DNA of 64,000 bases from Corallococcus silvisoli (lineage in GTDB: Bacteria > Myxococcota > Myxococcia > Myxococcales > Myxococcaceae), in the NCBI RefSeq assembly GCF_009909145.1, contig NZ_JAAAPJ010000012.1:278308-342307 (forward strand), read 5' to 3'. The notes under the pieces are model-generated. The model was not told the DNA's origin, made no database searches, and worked only from the letters and a program-made list of their open reading frames with translations. Of this stretch, positions 9,402 through 15,869 are shown piece after piece. A program made the translations under genes and the position numbers. How positions within the stretch are numbered: position 1 is the first letter of the stretch; each line of letters begins with the position of its first letter.

Positions 9402-10034
9402 ATGGCGCTGCGTGAGGATCAGATTCTCCGCTACTCCCGGCAGATCCTCCTGCGGGACGTGGGCGGCCGCGGACAGGAGGCCCTGCTGTCGGGAGGCGCG
9501 CGCGTGGACGGCCTGGGCGCGTCCGGCCTCACGGCGGCGGCGTACCTCGCGGGCGGCGGCACCCCGGTGACGGGCGTGGGCACCCTGACGATGGGGCCCT
9601 GGTCCCCGGGGTTCCTCGCCTCGGCGCACGACGTGGGTCGGCCCGTGCCGGAGGTGCTGGCGCGCGTGGTGCCAGAGGTGAACCCGGACGCGGTAGGCAC
9701 CCCGGGAGGCGGGCTGCTCGCGGAGCTGCCGGCGGCATGGAGCGGCGAGGGGCCCTGGGTCGCGCTGGGCGGTGACGGCGCGCGCGGCGCGGTGGTGTTC
9801 CGGGGCGCGGACGGCTGCGTCTGGTGCTTCGGCGAGACGGTGCGCCACCTGGGCACGCCGCCAGACGGGGCGTTGGGCGTGGCGCTGGGGGCCCTGGGCG
9901 CGCTGGTCTTCCAGCGGCTGCGGTTGGGCCTGGGCCCGGCGCTGGGTGGAAAGTGGCTGGGCGCGCCCGGCGCGATGTCGGACCTGGAACCGCGCCGGTG
10001 CTCGCGCTGCGCGGCGGCGGACCCGAAGCCCTGA
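9402..10034 (+). CDS. Degenerate E1-like (ThiF/MoeB fold) protein, probable non-catalytic partner
   Basis: This 210-aa protein starts with a well-kept MoeB N-terminus (ILRYSRQILLRDVGGRGQEA) that includes the arginine-finger motif with Arg10 and Arg13. After that the fold is eroded: the glycine loop is now DGLGASG, and the Asp of the ATP site, the Asn/Arg pair, the Lys and the DxTD motif are all gone. Both zinc pairs remain (C139/C142 and C200/C203). It therefore looks like a pseudo-enzyme that keeps the dimer interface and finger but not ATP binding. It starts seven bases after the carrier gene and overlaps the JAMM gene. The role, completing the active site of the 8115 gene product, is inferred. 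Confidence 0.75.
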   Translation: MALREDQILRYSRQILLRDVGGRGQEALLSGGARVDGLGASGLTAAAYLAGGGTPVTGVGTLTMGPWSPGFLASAHDVGRPVPEVLARVVPEVNPDAVGTPGGGLLAELPAAWSGEGPWVALGGDGARGAVVFRGADGCVWCFGETVRHLGTPPDGALGVALGALGALVFQRLRLGLGPALGGKWLGAPGAMSDLEPRRCSRCAAADPKP

Positions 10035-10486
10035 TCCCCGCCTTCCCACCGGAGGTCGTCGCGCGGATGGTCCGCCACCTGGAGGCGACGTGGCCTCACG
10101 AGGGCTGCGGCGTGATCCTCCAGGAAGGGGCGGGGCAGGGCGGCGCCTGGCGGGTCGTCCTGCTGCCCAACGCCTCCCCCACGCCACGCGTCGCCTACGC
10201 CTTCGCCCCGGAGGCGTGGCTCCAGGTCTGCCTGGACGCGGAGGCCCGCGGCGAGACGGTGGCGTGCGTCTTCCACTCCCACGTGGACGCCGCCGCCGTC
10301 TTCTCCGCCGAGGACCGCCGACAGGCCGCGCCGGAGGGCGTCCCACTCCTGCCGCACGTGTCGTATGTGGTGATCGCCATACATCGCGGACGGGTGGACT
10401 CGGCCTCCCAGTCCAAGTGGCGCGGGGACGGTTTTCAGACTGTTCCGCTTACAGTGCCGGATTTCAGGTTTGAAAAACCTGTGTAA
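9998..10486 (+). CDS. M67-family JAMM/MPN+ metallopeptidase
   Basis: This predicted zinc isopeptidase of about 162 aa belongs to the family that cleaves after the Gly-Gly of ubiquitin-like carriers (Mec+ releases cysteine from CysO-Cys; eukaryotic relatives are deubiquitinases). The full JAMM motif is visible with GTG start numbering: Glu35 in HEGCGVIL, then H93-S-H95 with seven residues to S103 and Asp106 (FHSHVDAAAVFSAEDR). The GTG at 9998 gives the usual helix before Glu35 and overlaps the previous gene by 37 bp. An ATG at 10067 is possible but would cut that helix. It ends the five-gene cluster. Confidence 0.85.
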   Translation: MLALRGGGPEALIPAFPPEVVARMVRHLEATWPHEGCGVILQEGAGQGGAWRVVLLPNASPTPRVAYAFAPEAWLQVCLDAEARGETVACVFHSHVDAAAVFSAEDRRQAAPEGVPLLPHVSYVVIAIHRGRVDSASQSKWRGDGFQTVPLTVPDFRFEKPV

Positions 10487-10512
10487 GGGCAGGGACTTGC
10501 CTGACCGGCACC

Positions 10513-10532
10513 CCCACCTGCGGAAAGGTGGG
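10513..10532 (+). terminator. Hairpin after the JAMM gene
   Basis: This perfect 7-bp stem, CCCACCT (10513-10519) with AGGTGGG (10526-10532), has a six-nt loop and lies 26 bases after the JAMM stop. There is no T-run after it. It may end the sulfur-carrier transcript or stabilise its 3' end, and it sits just upstream of a promoter for the next gene. Confidence 0.4.
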
Positions 10533-10538
10533 TCCGAA

Positions 10539-10568
10539 TTGTCAAGTCACTGGGTTTTCGTCTATAAA
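10539..10568 (+). promoter_or_regulatory. Sigma70-like promoter of the CysC-like gene
   Basis: TTGTCA (10539-10544) is followed after 18 bp by TATAAA (10563-10568), each matching the consensus at five of six positions. The expected start near 10575 gives a leader of about 70 nt before the ATG at 10644. This is one of the best sigma70-like elements in this GC-rich window and separates the kinase gene from the carrier cluster in expression. Confidence 0.65.
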
Positions 10569-10643
10569 GCGGGGGTCTACTGGATCTGCCGCGTCCCACG
10601 CCGCGTGCAAGAAGCGCTCCGGACGCAGGGAGTTTGAACCCTT

Positions 10644-11399
10644 ATGGCCCCCAACACTGGATTCACCCTCTGGCTGACCGGCATGTCCGGGACCGGGAAG
10701 AGCACGACGGCCGCCTACATCGCGGCCCGCCTCCGGCAGGTCGGACGCAACGTGGAGGTCCTCGACGAGGGCGAACTCCAGAACGACCTGTGGGCTGGCA
10801 TCGGCGACACCAAGGATGAGCGCAACATGGTGGTGCGCCGCCTGGGCTTCGTCGCGGGCCTGCTCGCCCGCAACGGCGTGGCGGTGCTGGTCCCCTCGGT
10901 GAGCCCCTACAAGTCGAGCCGCGAGGAGGTGCGCCGCTCGGTGGGCAAGTACGTGGAGGTCTACGTCGACTGCCCCACGGAGAAGCTCATCGAGCGCGAC
11001 ACCACCGGCAAGTACAAGAAGGCGCTCAACGGGGAGATCCCGAACTTCATCGGCATCACGGAGCCGTACGAGCCGCCCACCTCGCCCGAGGTGACCATCT
11101 ACTCCGACACGGAGTCGGTGGAGGACGGCGGGACGAAGATCTTCCAGGCGCTGCTGGACCTGGGGCTGATGTCCACGGACGAGCTGAAGACCATCACCGG
11201 CAAGAAGATGAAGGCCAACCCGCTGCCGCCGAAGAAGGCCCGCCGCGACGAGGAGGCCCCTCCGGCCCGCGTCCTCGCCAAGGCCCCCAAGGCGGACAAG
11301 GGTTCCAAGGGCGCCAAGGCGCGTCCGGCCACCCGCGCCGCCCGCGTGGGCAAGCCGGCCCCGGCGGCGAAGAAGGCCGCCAAGCGCAAGGCCCGGTAA
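10644..11399 (+). CDS. CysC-like (adenylylsulfate kinase family) P-loop kinase with altered substrate pocket and basic tail
   Basis: This 251-aa P-loop kinase has the APS-kinase architecture: GMSGTGKST at 13-21, ISP-type motif (PSVSPYKSSREEVR), VDCPTEKLIERD and the lid segment YKKALNGEIPNFIGITEPYE. The DGDNxR motif that contacts APS in CysC is replaced by DEGELQND (41-48), with the Arg now Gln. The Asn before IRR in CysC is also changed (NMVVRRLG). The substrate may thus not be APS. The last ~65 residues are rich in Lys, Ala, Pro and Arg (for example KAAKRKAR at the end), absent from CysC, and could bind nucleic acid or polyanions. It has its own promoter upstream and a strong terminator downstream. 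Confidence 0.8.
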   Translation: MAPNTGFTLWLTGMSGTGKSTTAAYIAARLRQVGRNVEVLDEGELQNDLWAGIGDTKDERNMVVRRLGFVAGLLARNGVAVLVPSVSPYKSSREEVRRSVGKYVEVYVDCPTEKLIERDTTGKYKKALNGEIPNFIGITEPYEPPTSPEVTIYSDTESVEDGGTKIFQALLDLGLMSTDELKTITGKKMKANPLPPKKARRDEEAPPARVLAKAPKADKGSKGAKARPATRAARVGKPAPAAKKAAKRKAR

Positions 11400-11428
11400 G
11401 GCCCCACCGCTGACCTTCTTTCGTTGAA

Positions 11429-11480
11429 GGGCTCCAGGTTGCACGTGCGATGCGCGTGCAATCCGGGGCCCTTTCGTTTT
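11429..11480 (+). terminator. Strong intrinsic terminator or attenuator in the larE leader
   Basis: GGGCTCC (11429-11435) pairs with GGGGCCC (11465-11471) with one G-U. Inside it GGTTGCACGTGC (11437-11448) pairs with GCGCGTGCAATCC (11452-11464) with one bulge and a GAT loop. The tract TTTCGTTTT (11472-11480) follows directly. This is the best intrinsic terminator in the window. It ends only two bases before the larE Shine-Dalgarno (11482-11485), so it may act as an attenuator rather than a simple end of the upstream transcript. Confidence 0.7.
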
Positions 11481-11491
11481 AGGAGTCCCCC

Positions 11492-12394
11492 ATGCTGAGC
11501 CCCGAGCGGATTGAGGCCCTGTGTGAAGCGTCCCTCCCCAAGCTGGAGGCGATGCGCGAAGCCCTGCGCGCGCAGGGCAGCGCCCTGGTGGCGTTCTCTG
11601 GCGGCGTGGACTCCACGTTCGTGCTCAAGGTCGCCGTGGAGGTCCTGGGCGAGCGGGCCCTGGCCCTGACCGCGCTCTCGGCGTCCGTCGCGCCGGAAGA
11701 AGAGCGCGAGGCGCGTGAGCTGGCGGCCCGCCTGGGCGCCCGGCACGTCGTCGTCTCCAGCAACGAGCTGGCGAACCCCAACTACGCCGCCAACCCCACC
11801 AACCGCTGCTACTTCTGCAAGACGGAGCTGTACGACCTCTGCGAGGCGAAGCGCGCGGAGCTGGACCTCACGGTGGTGCTGGACGGCTTCAACGCGGACG
11901 ACTTCAAGGATCACCGCCCCGGCCACAAGGCCGCGAAGGAGCACCGGGTGGTGTCCCCCCTGGCGCAGGCCGGGCTGACCAAGGACGAGATCCGCGCCTG
12001 GAGCCGCAAGCTGGGGCTGCCCACCTGGGACAAGCCGCAGATGGCGTGCCTCGCGTCGCGCATCCCCTACGGCACGTCCGTCACGCGCGACCGGCTGTTG
12101 CAGATCGCCGCCGCGGAGTCGGAGCTGCGCGCCCTGGACTTCAAGCAGTTCCGCGTGCGCTACCACCAGGACGTGGCGCGCATCGAGCTGGCCAGCGAGG
12201 AGTACCCGCGCTTCTTCGAGGCCAGCGTGCGCGAGCGGATCAACGGCGCCTTCAAGTCCCTGGGCTTCAAGTTCGTGGCCCTCGATCTGGAGCCCTTCCG
12301 CTCCGGCCGCCTCAACGAGGCCGCCGGCATCGCCCCCGCCGCCGGGGCAGGGCAGGGGCGTCCCGAGGGCTTCCCGCTCCCGGTGGTGGGGTGA
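11492..12394 (+). CDS. larE: LarE-type ATP-dependent sulfur transferase
   Basis: This 300-aa PP-loop enzyme of the LarE family builds the thiolated pincer nucleotide (nickel cofactor of lactate racemase and relatives). The PP-loop is AFSGGVDSTFV (34-44). Three Cys stand in conserved places: C106 and C109 (NRCYFCKTELY) and C186 (QMACLASRIPYG). LarE proteins with only the last Cys give up their own sulfur. Proteins with all three are reported to bind a [4Fe-4S] cluster, so a catalytic type is likely (family knowledge). No larA, larB or larC lies in the window. The ATG follows GGAG with a short spacer. The stop overlaps the next start as GTGA. Confidence 0.9.
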   Translation: MLSPERIEALCEASLPKLEAMREALRAQGSALVAFSGGVDSTFVLKVAVEVLGERALALTALSASVAPEEEREARELAARLGARHVVVSSNELANPNYAANPTNRCYFCKTELYDLCEAKRAELDLTVVLDGFNADDFKDHRPGHKAAKEHRVVSPLAQAGLTKDEIRAWSRKLGLPTWDKPQMACLASRIPYGTSVTRDRLLQIAAAESELRALDFKQFRVRYHQDVARIELASEEYPRFFEASVRERINGAFKSLGFKFVALDLEPFRSGRLNEAAGIAPAAGAGQGRPEGFPLPVVG

Positions 12395-12918
12395 GCCGAC
12401 TCGCGGCGGTCGTCCTGATCCTCGCCGGGGTGCCCGCCGCCGCCGCGGAGTTCGTGGATGACGGGCCCTATGCGCGCCGCCGCTCGCTGATCCTCAGCGT
12501 CGGGCCGGGGGCCACGTACACGGAGCGGATCAGCGGCGACTCCGCCGTGTCCGGCCTGGCCGGGCAGCTGGATCTGGGGGCGGCGCTCACCGTCGGCTAC
12601 GCGGAGGATCAGGTGTTCCTCCTCGTGCGCGGCAGCGCCGGCAGGCCCGGCGAGGAGCTGGCGCTGATCGGCGGGTACCGGAGCGTCTTCGGATCCGAGT
12701 CCTGGAGGACCTTTTTCGAACTCGGCGCTTCCGTGCGTCCGATTTCTGGGCCGTGGCTGGGGCCTCGCATAGGGTTCGGCGCCAGTCACACCCTCTCGGA
12801 TCATTTCGCGCTGTACGGCGGGCTCGGATTCACCTTCGGGTTCGGCTCCGGACTGCGCGCGGACACCGAGCTCTTCACCGGGTTGCAGTGGATCATCCCG
12901 GTGGGCTCGGCCTCGTAA
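12391..12918 (+). CDS. Predicted outer-membrane beta-barrel protein, unknown function
   Basis: This 175-aa protein starts with GTG overlapping the larE stop. A signal peptide (SRLAAVVLILAGVPAAAA, cleavage near AAA-EF) is followed by alternating hydrophobic/polar strands with many aromatics and glycines: LILSVGPGATY, LGAALTVGYAEDQVFLLVRG, FFELGASVRPI, FALYGGLGFTFGFGSG and ending LQWIIPVGSAS. This looks like a small eight-stranded barrel. No family name can be given. Its coupling to larE is notable, but a functional link is not obvious. Confidence 0.65.
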   Translation: MSRLAAVVLILAGVPAAAAEFVDDGPYARRRSLILSVGPGATYTERISGDSAVSGLAGQLDLGAALTVGYAEDQVFLLVRGSAGRPGEELALIGGYRSVFGSESWRTFFELGASVRPISGPWLGPRIGFGASHTLSDHFALYGGLGFTFGFGSGLRADTELFTGLQWIIPVGSAS

Positions 12919-12927
12919 GGAGTTTTC

Positions 12928-13146
12928 TTGCGACTGTCCGACACTGTGAGAGGGTGTGTGCATCTGTCGGAGGCCACGCACTTGGACATGAATCCCCGCC
13001 TCACCTCGGTCGTGTTTCGTCTCAACCGCGAGAAGCTGGACGCCCTGAAGGAGCTGTCGCGCACGACGCGCATCCGTCAGAGCGAGTACCTCCGGGAGGC
13101 CATCTCGGATCTGCTGGCGAAGTACGAAGCGCGCTTCGTGGACTGA
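12928..13146 (+). CDS. Ribbon-helix-helix domain protein
   Basis: This small DNA-binding protein has the MetJ/Arc fold: one strand (LTSVVFRLN) and two helices (EKLDALKELSRTTRI, QSEYLREAISDLLAKYE). Such proteins bind operators as dimers and often regulate neighbouring genes. Start choice: a TTG at 12928 has a very good AAGGAG five bases upstream and gives 72 aa. The first ATG, at 12988, gives 52 aa and begins right at the domain (MNPRLTSVVFRL), but its nearest GGAGG is 14 bases away. I kept the TTG because of the ribosome site. The gene is convergent with truA, 10 bp away. Confidence 0.75.
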   Translation: MRLSDTVRGCVHLSEATHLDMNPRLTSVVFRLNREKLDALKELSRTTRIRQSEYLREAISDLLAKYEARFVD

Positions 13147-13156
13147 ACGCCGCGCG

Positions 13157-14017
13157 TCAGTCCGGCGGACCTTCCGTGAAGGGAGGCACGTCGGGCAGAC
13201 CGGGCGGGTGGAGGCGCTCGCCGGGCCCGAAGGGGTCCACCGCGGAAGGATAGCGGACCTCCCACAGCATCAGCCCATGCGCCGGGGCCTTGAAGCCGGC
13301 CAGGGCGGTGCCCGCATCCAGCGCCGCGTGCCATTGCTCCTCGGACAGGAGCCCCGCGGCCACCTTCAGCGCGCTGCCCACCAGGTACCGCACCTGGTAG
13401 CGCGCGAAGCCATCCCCCGTCAGCCGCGCCTCGAAGAGTCCTTCCCCCCTGTCCTTCAGGGTGGCGGACGCGAGGGTGCGCGCCTTCTGGGGACTGGAGC
13501 GCTCGTGGAACGCGGTGAAGTCCCGCGTGCCCACGGCGCGGGCCAGCAGGGCCTCCAGCTTCTCCGGCGTCACCCGGCGCCCCGACTGGAGCGCCGCCTC
13601 CGCCGCCACGTCCAGCGCGTAGGGGCTCCACGCCTCGGATGGGGCCGCGCCCAGCGTCAGCCGGTACCGGTAGGCCTTGCCGCTCGCGCTCCACTGCGAA
13701 TGGAAGGCGCCCGGCGGCCGCTTCGCGATGCTGATGCCCACGTCCGGAGACAGGCGCGGCGCGAGCCGTCCGGGCAGGGCCTCCAACGACACGTCCTCAT
13801 TGAGGCGCAGGCTGATGACCTGCATCCGCGCATGGACGCCCCGGTCCGTACGGCCCGACGGCATCACCGTCGCGGGACAGCCCGCCTCATGCAGGGCCCC
13901 CTCCAGGGCGTCCTGGACGGTCGGGCCCTCCACCTGGCGCTGGAAGCCGCGGAAGTTTCCGCCGCGATACCAAGTCCACAGTACGGCGGGAATTCGTTTG
14001 ACGGAGGGTCTAGCCAC
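13157..14017 (-). CDS. truA: tRNA pseudouridine synthase A
   Basis: This converts U38-40 of the tRNA anticodon arm to pseudouridine. The 286-aa protein carries the TruA opening WYRGGNFRGFQRQ and the catalytic loop GRTDRGVHARMQV (Asp nucleophile in the RTDRGVHA motif). The C-terminal subdomain includes FTAFHERSSP and FARYQVRYLVGSALKVA. No ATG is available at the right place. The GTG at 14017 gives the usual short lead-in (ARPSVKRIPAVLW). The C-terminal ~25 residues are Pro/Gly-rich. The divergent gene starts only nine bases upstream. Confidence 0.93.
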   Translation of the reverse strand: MARPSVKRIPAVLWTWYRGGNFRGFQRQVEGPTVQDALEGALHEAGCPATVMPSGRTDRGVHARMQVISLRLNEDVSLEALPGRLAPRLSPDVGISIAKRPPGAFHSQWSASGKAYRYRLTLGAAPSEAWSPYALDVAAEAALQSGRRVTPEKLEALLARAVGTRDFTAFHERSSPQKARTLASATLKDRGEGLFEARLTGDGFARYQVRYLVGSALKVAAGLLSEEQWHAALDAGTALAGFKAPAHGLMLWEVRYPSAVDPFGPGERLHPPGLPDVPPFTEGPPD

Positions 14018-14026
14018 GGCGTTGCG

Positions 14027-14962
14027 ATGGCGCGGGGAGACACACGATACTCCGCGCGAATGCTGGCCGGACAAGAACTCGCGGTGGACAGTGATGAGCA
14101 GTGGCTTTTCCGACAGGGCGACCTGGTGCTGGGGCCCATCACCGCGTCCCAGGTGGTGGAGAAGCTCTACACGGGGGAGCTGACGCCGGACAGCCCGGTG
14201 GCCCCCGCCGGTGAGAGGGAGTTCCGGAATCTCCGGGACACCGCCGCCTTCCAGGTGCACATCGCGCGGTACGAGGCCCAGGGTCGCGTCGCGCAGACGA
14301 TGCGTGTGGAGCAGGCGCGCAACCAGCGCCGCGTGAAGGTGTTGGGCGGGGTCGCCGCGGGCGTGGCGATCGTGCTGGGCATCGCCGGCTGGTACCTGGC
14401 GCGCAACGCGGCGGTGTACGGCCTGTTCGGCGCGGGCGAGGAGGGCGACGGCATCACCATGGACCCGCCCACCATCCGGCTCGCCCAGGCCCGCGTGGAC
14501 GACGAGGACCTCGTCGCCTATCCCACCAATGATCCGCGCCGCCCGGATCGCCCCGCGGGGCCGGCGGGTGTTCCTGGCAAGACACCGGGCACGGCGGTGG
14601 CCAGCGCCGCCAGCCGGCCGCCCCGCACGGGCAACGTCACCACGGACCCCGACGGCCTGGAGATGGCCCAGCAGTTCGACCAGGGCGCCATCAACCGCGT
14701 CGTCGCCGGCAACCAGTCCAAGCTCTTCCGCTGCTTCAAGGAGGAAGCCGAGCGCACGCCCGGCCTGGCCGCGAAGATTCCCATGGAGTTCGTCATCGGC
14801 AACGACGGCCGCGTGGCGAAGCTGTGGGTGGACAACCCCCAGTTCAAGCAGGGCCCACTCTTCGAGTGCCTCTTCGCGGAGCTGAAGAAGTGGCCCTTCA
14901 AGGCCTACGACGGCGAGCGCGCCACCGTGGGGCTGTCGTTCAACATCGGCAAGCGAGGGTAG
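14027..14962 (+). CDS. GYF-like domain membrane protein with AgmX/PglI C-terminal domain
   Basis: This 311-aa protein has an N-terminal GYF_2-like domain (about residues 20-75: EQWLFRQGDLVLGPITASQ, VEKLYTGELTPDSPVAP). A single membrane helix follows (GGVAAGVAIVLGIAGWYLA, about 106-125), then a Pro/Ala linker. The C-terminal AgmX/PglI-type domain, related to TonB ends, is at about 215-311 (QFDQGAINRVVAGNQSKLF, CFKEEAERTP, CLFAELKKWPFKAYDG). AgmX and PglI are myxobacterial gliding-motility proteins. The domain also occurs in many paralogues, so a motility role is possible, not shown. An ATG at 14060 is an alternative start. Confidence 0.75.
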   Translation: MARGDTRYSARMLAGQELAVDSDEQWLFRQGDLVLGPITASQVVEKLYTGELTPDSPVAPAGEREFRNLRDTAAFQVHIARYEAQGRVAQTMRVEQARNQRRVKVLGGVAAGVAIVLGIAGWYLARNAAVYGLFGAGEEGDGITMDPPTIRLAQARVDDEDLVAYPTNDPRRPDRPAGPAGVPGKTPGTAVASAASRPPRTGNVTTDPDGLEMAQQFDQGAINRVVAGNQSKLFRCFKEEAERTPGLAAKIPMEFVIGNDGRVAKLWVDNPQFKQGPLFECLFAELKKWPFKAYDGERATVGLSFNIGKRG

Positions 14963-15007
14963 GGCGACTTTCTTGCCCACCTTCCGGACGTGCCCGATAG
15001 AAAGGGC

Positions 15008-15646
15008 ATGTCCGCCGCATCCGTCGCCGAAGTCGAGATCTCGAAGAAGGCCATGAGCGTCCCTCCGGGGACGTTCCGTCACACCGTCCTGCTCGCCGCC
15101 AAGCGCTTCAAGTCCACCTGGGCGGAGCTGGGCAAGCTGCTCGTCCAGGTCCGGGACGAAGCGAAGTACGAGGAGTGGGGCCACGCCTCCTTCGAGGCCT
15201 ATTGCCTCAAGGAGCTCCACATCAAGAAGCAGACCGCGCTCAAGCTCACGCGCTCGTTCAGCTTCCTGGCCAAGCACGAGGCCCCCGAGGAGCTTCAGCA
15301 GCAGGAGTTCCCGGAGAAGGCCCCCGCCTTCGAGGTCGTGGAAGTCCTGGCCGACGCCGAGGAGCGCGGCCAGCTGTCCCCCACGGAGTACAAGTCGCTG
15401 CGCGACAGCATCTGGAGCCCGGAGAAGTCGCCCACGGAGCTGAAGAAGGAGTTCACCGAGCGCTTCCCCCGTCCCCCGCCGGAGCCGCCCCCGGAGAGCC
15501 TCCAGGTGCGGAAGCTGGCGCAGCTCGCGCGCAAGCTCGCCTCGGAGCTCGCGGGGAGCCGTCGGGTGCCGAACGCTGTCGCTGAGCGGGCGGCCGCCCT
15601 GGCGGACGATGTCGAAGAGCTCGCGTCGAGCGTGACGGACGCCTGA
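15008..15646 (+). CDS. Conserved-looking hypothetical protein with coiled-coil tail
   Basis: This 212-aa soluble, highly charged protein has no signal peptide. The central part, FKSTWAELGKLLVQVRDEAK then EEWGHASFEAYCLKELHIKK and TALKLTRSFSFLAKHEAP, is helical and resembles small DNA- or protein-binding helical domains, but I cannot name a family. A Pro-rich hinge (PRPPPEPPPES, about 155-165) precedes a long Ala/Leu/Arg helix at the C-terminus. The ATG at 15008 follows AAAGGG; a GTG at 14990 is less likely. It sits between the GYF/AgmX gene and clpX on the same strand. Confidence 0.6.
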   Translation: MSAASVAEVEISKKAMSVPPGTFRHTVLLAAKRFKSTWAELGKLLVQVRDEAKYEEWGHASFEAYCLKELHIKKQTALKLTRSFSFLAKHEAPEELQQQEFPEKAPAFEVVEVLADAEERGQLSPTEYKSLRDSIWSPEKSPTELKKEFTERFPRPPPEPPPESLQVRKLAQLARKLASELAGSRRVPNAVAERAAALADDVEELASSVTDA

Positions 15647-15710
15647 GTCGCTGTTATCCAAGACCGACCCGTTGACCGGGGCTGAACGCTCCTGGGAAAG
15701 GTCCCCCCCG

Positions 15711-15745
15711 CCGGGCTTCCTGCCCGGAGGGGAGGGCCCTATAGT
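15711..15745 (+). promoter_or_regulatory. Possible clpX promoter region with hairpin
   Basis: TATAGT (15740-15745), five of six with the -10 consensus, lies about 125 bp before clpX. The -35 position (TTCCTG) is poor and is covered by a 6-bp hairpin, CCGGGC (15711-15716) with GCCCGG (15722-15727). An activator-dependent promoter would fit. The evidence is limited to these elements within the 223-bp gap. Confidence 0.35.
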
Positions 15746-15869
15746 GGGTTCAGGGCCTGTAGCAGGTGGGCTGGGAGCCGTCGAAAGACGTGGGCGGCTT
15801 CGCGGGTGTTGGAGTGCGGTGGTCGGCGGAGAAGGTCCCGAACCGGGGCCGGCGAACTCGGAGGCGGCA

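Noticed and set aside
15672..15869. 66-residue N-terminal extension of ClpX
   Set aside because: ClpX proteins begin just before the zinc domain. The GTG at 15870 has GGAGG five bases upstream.
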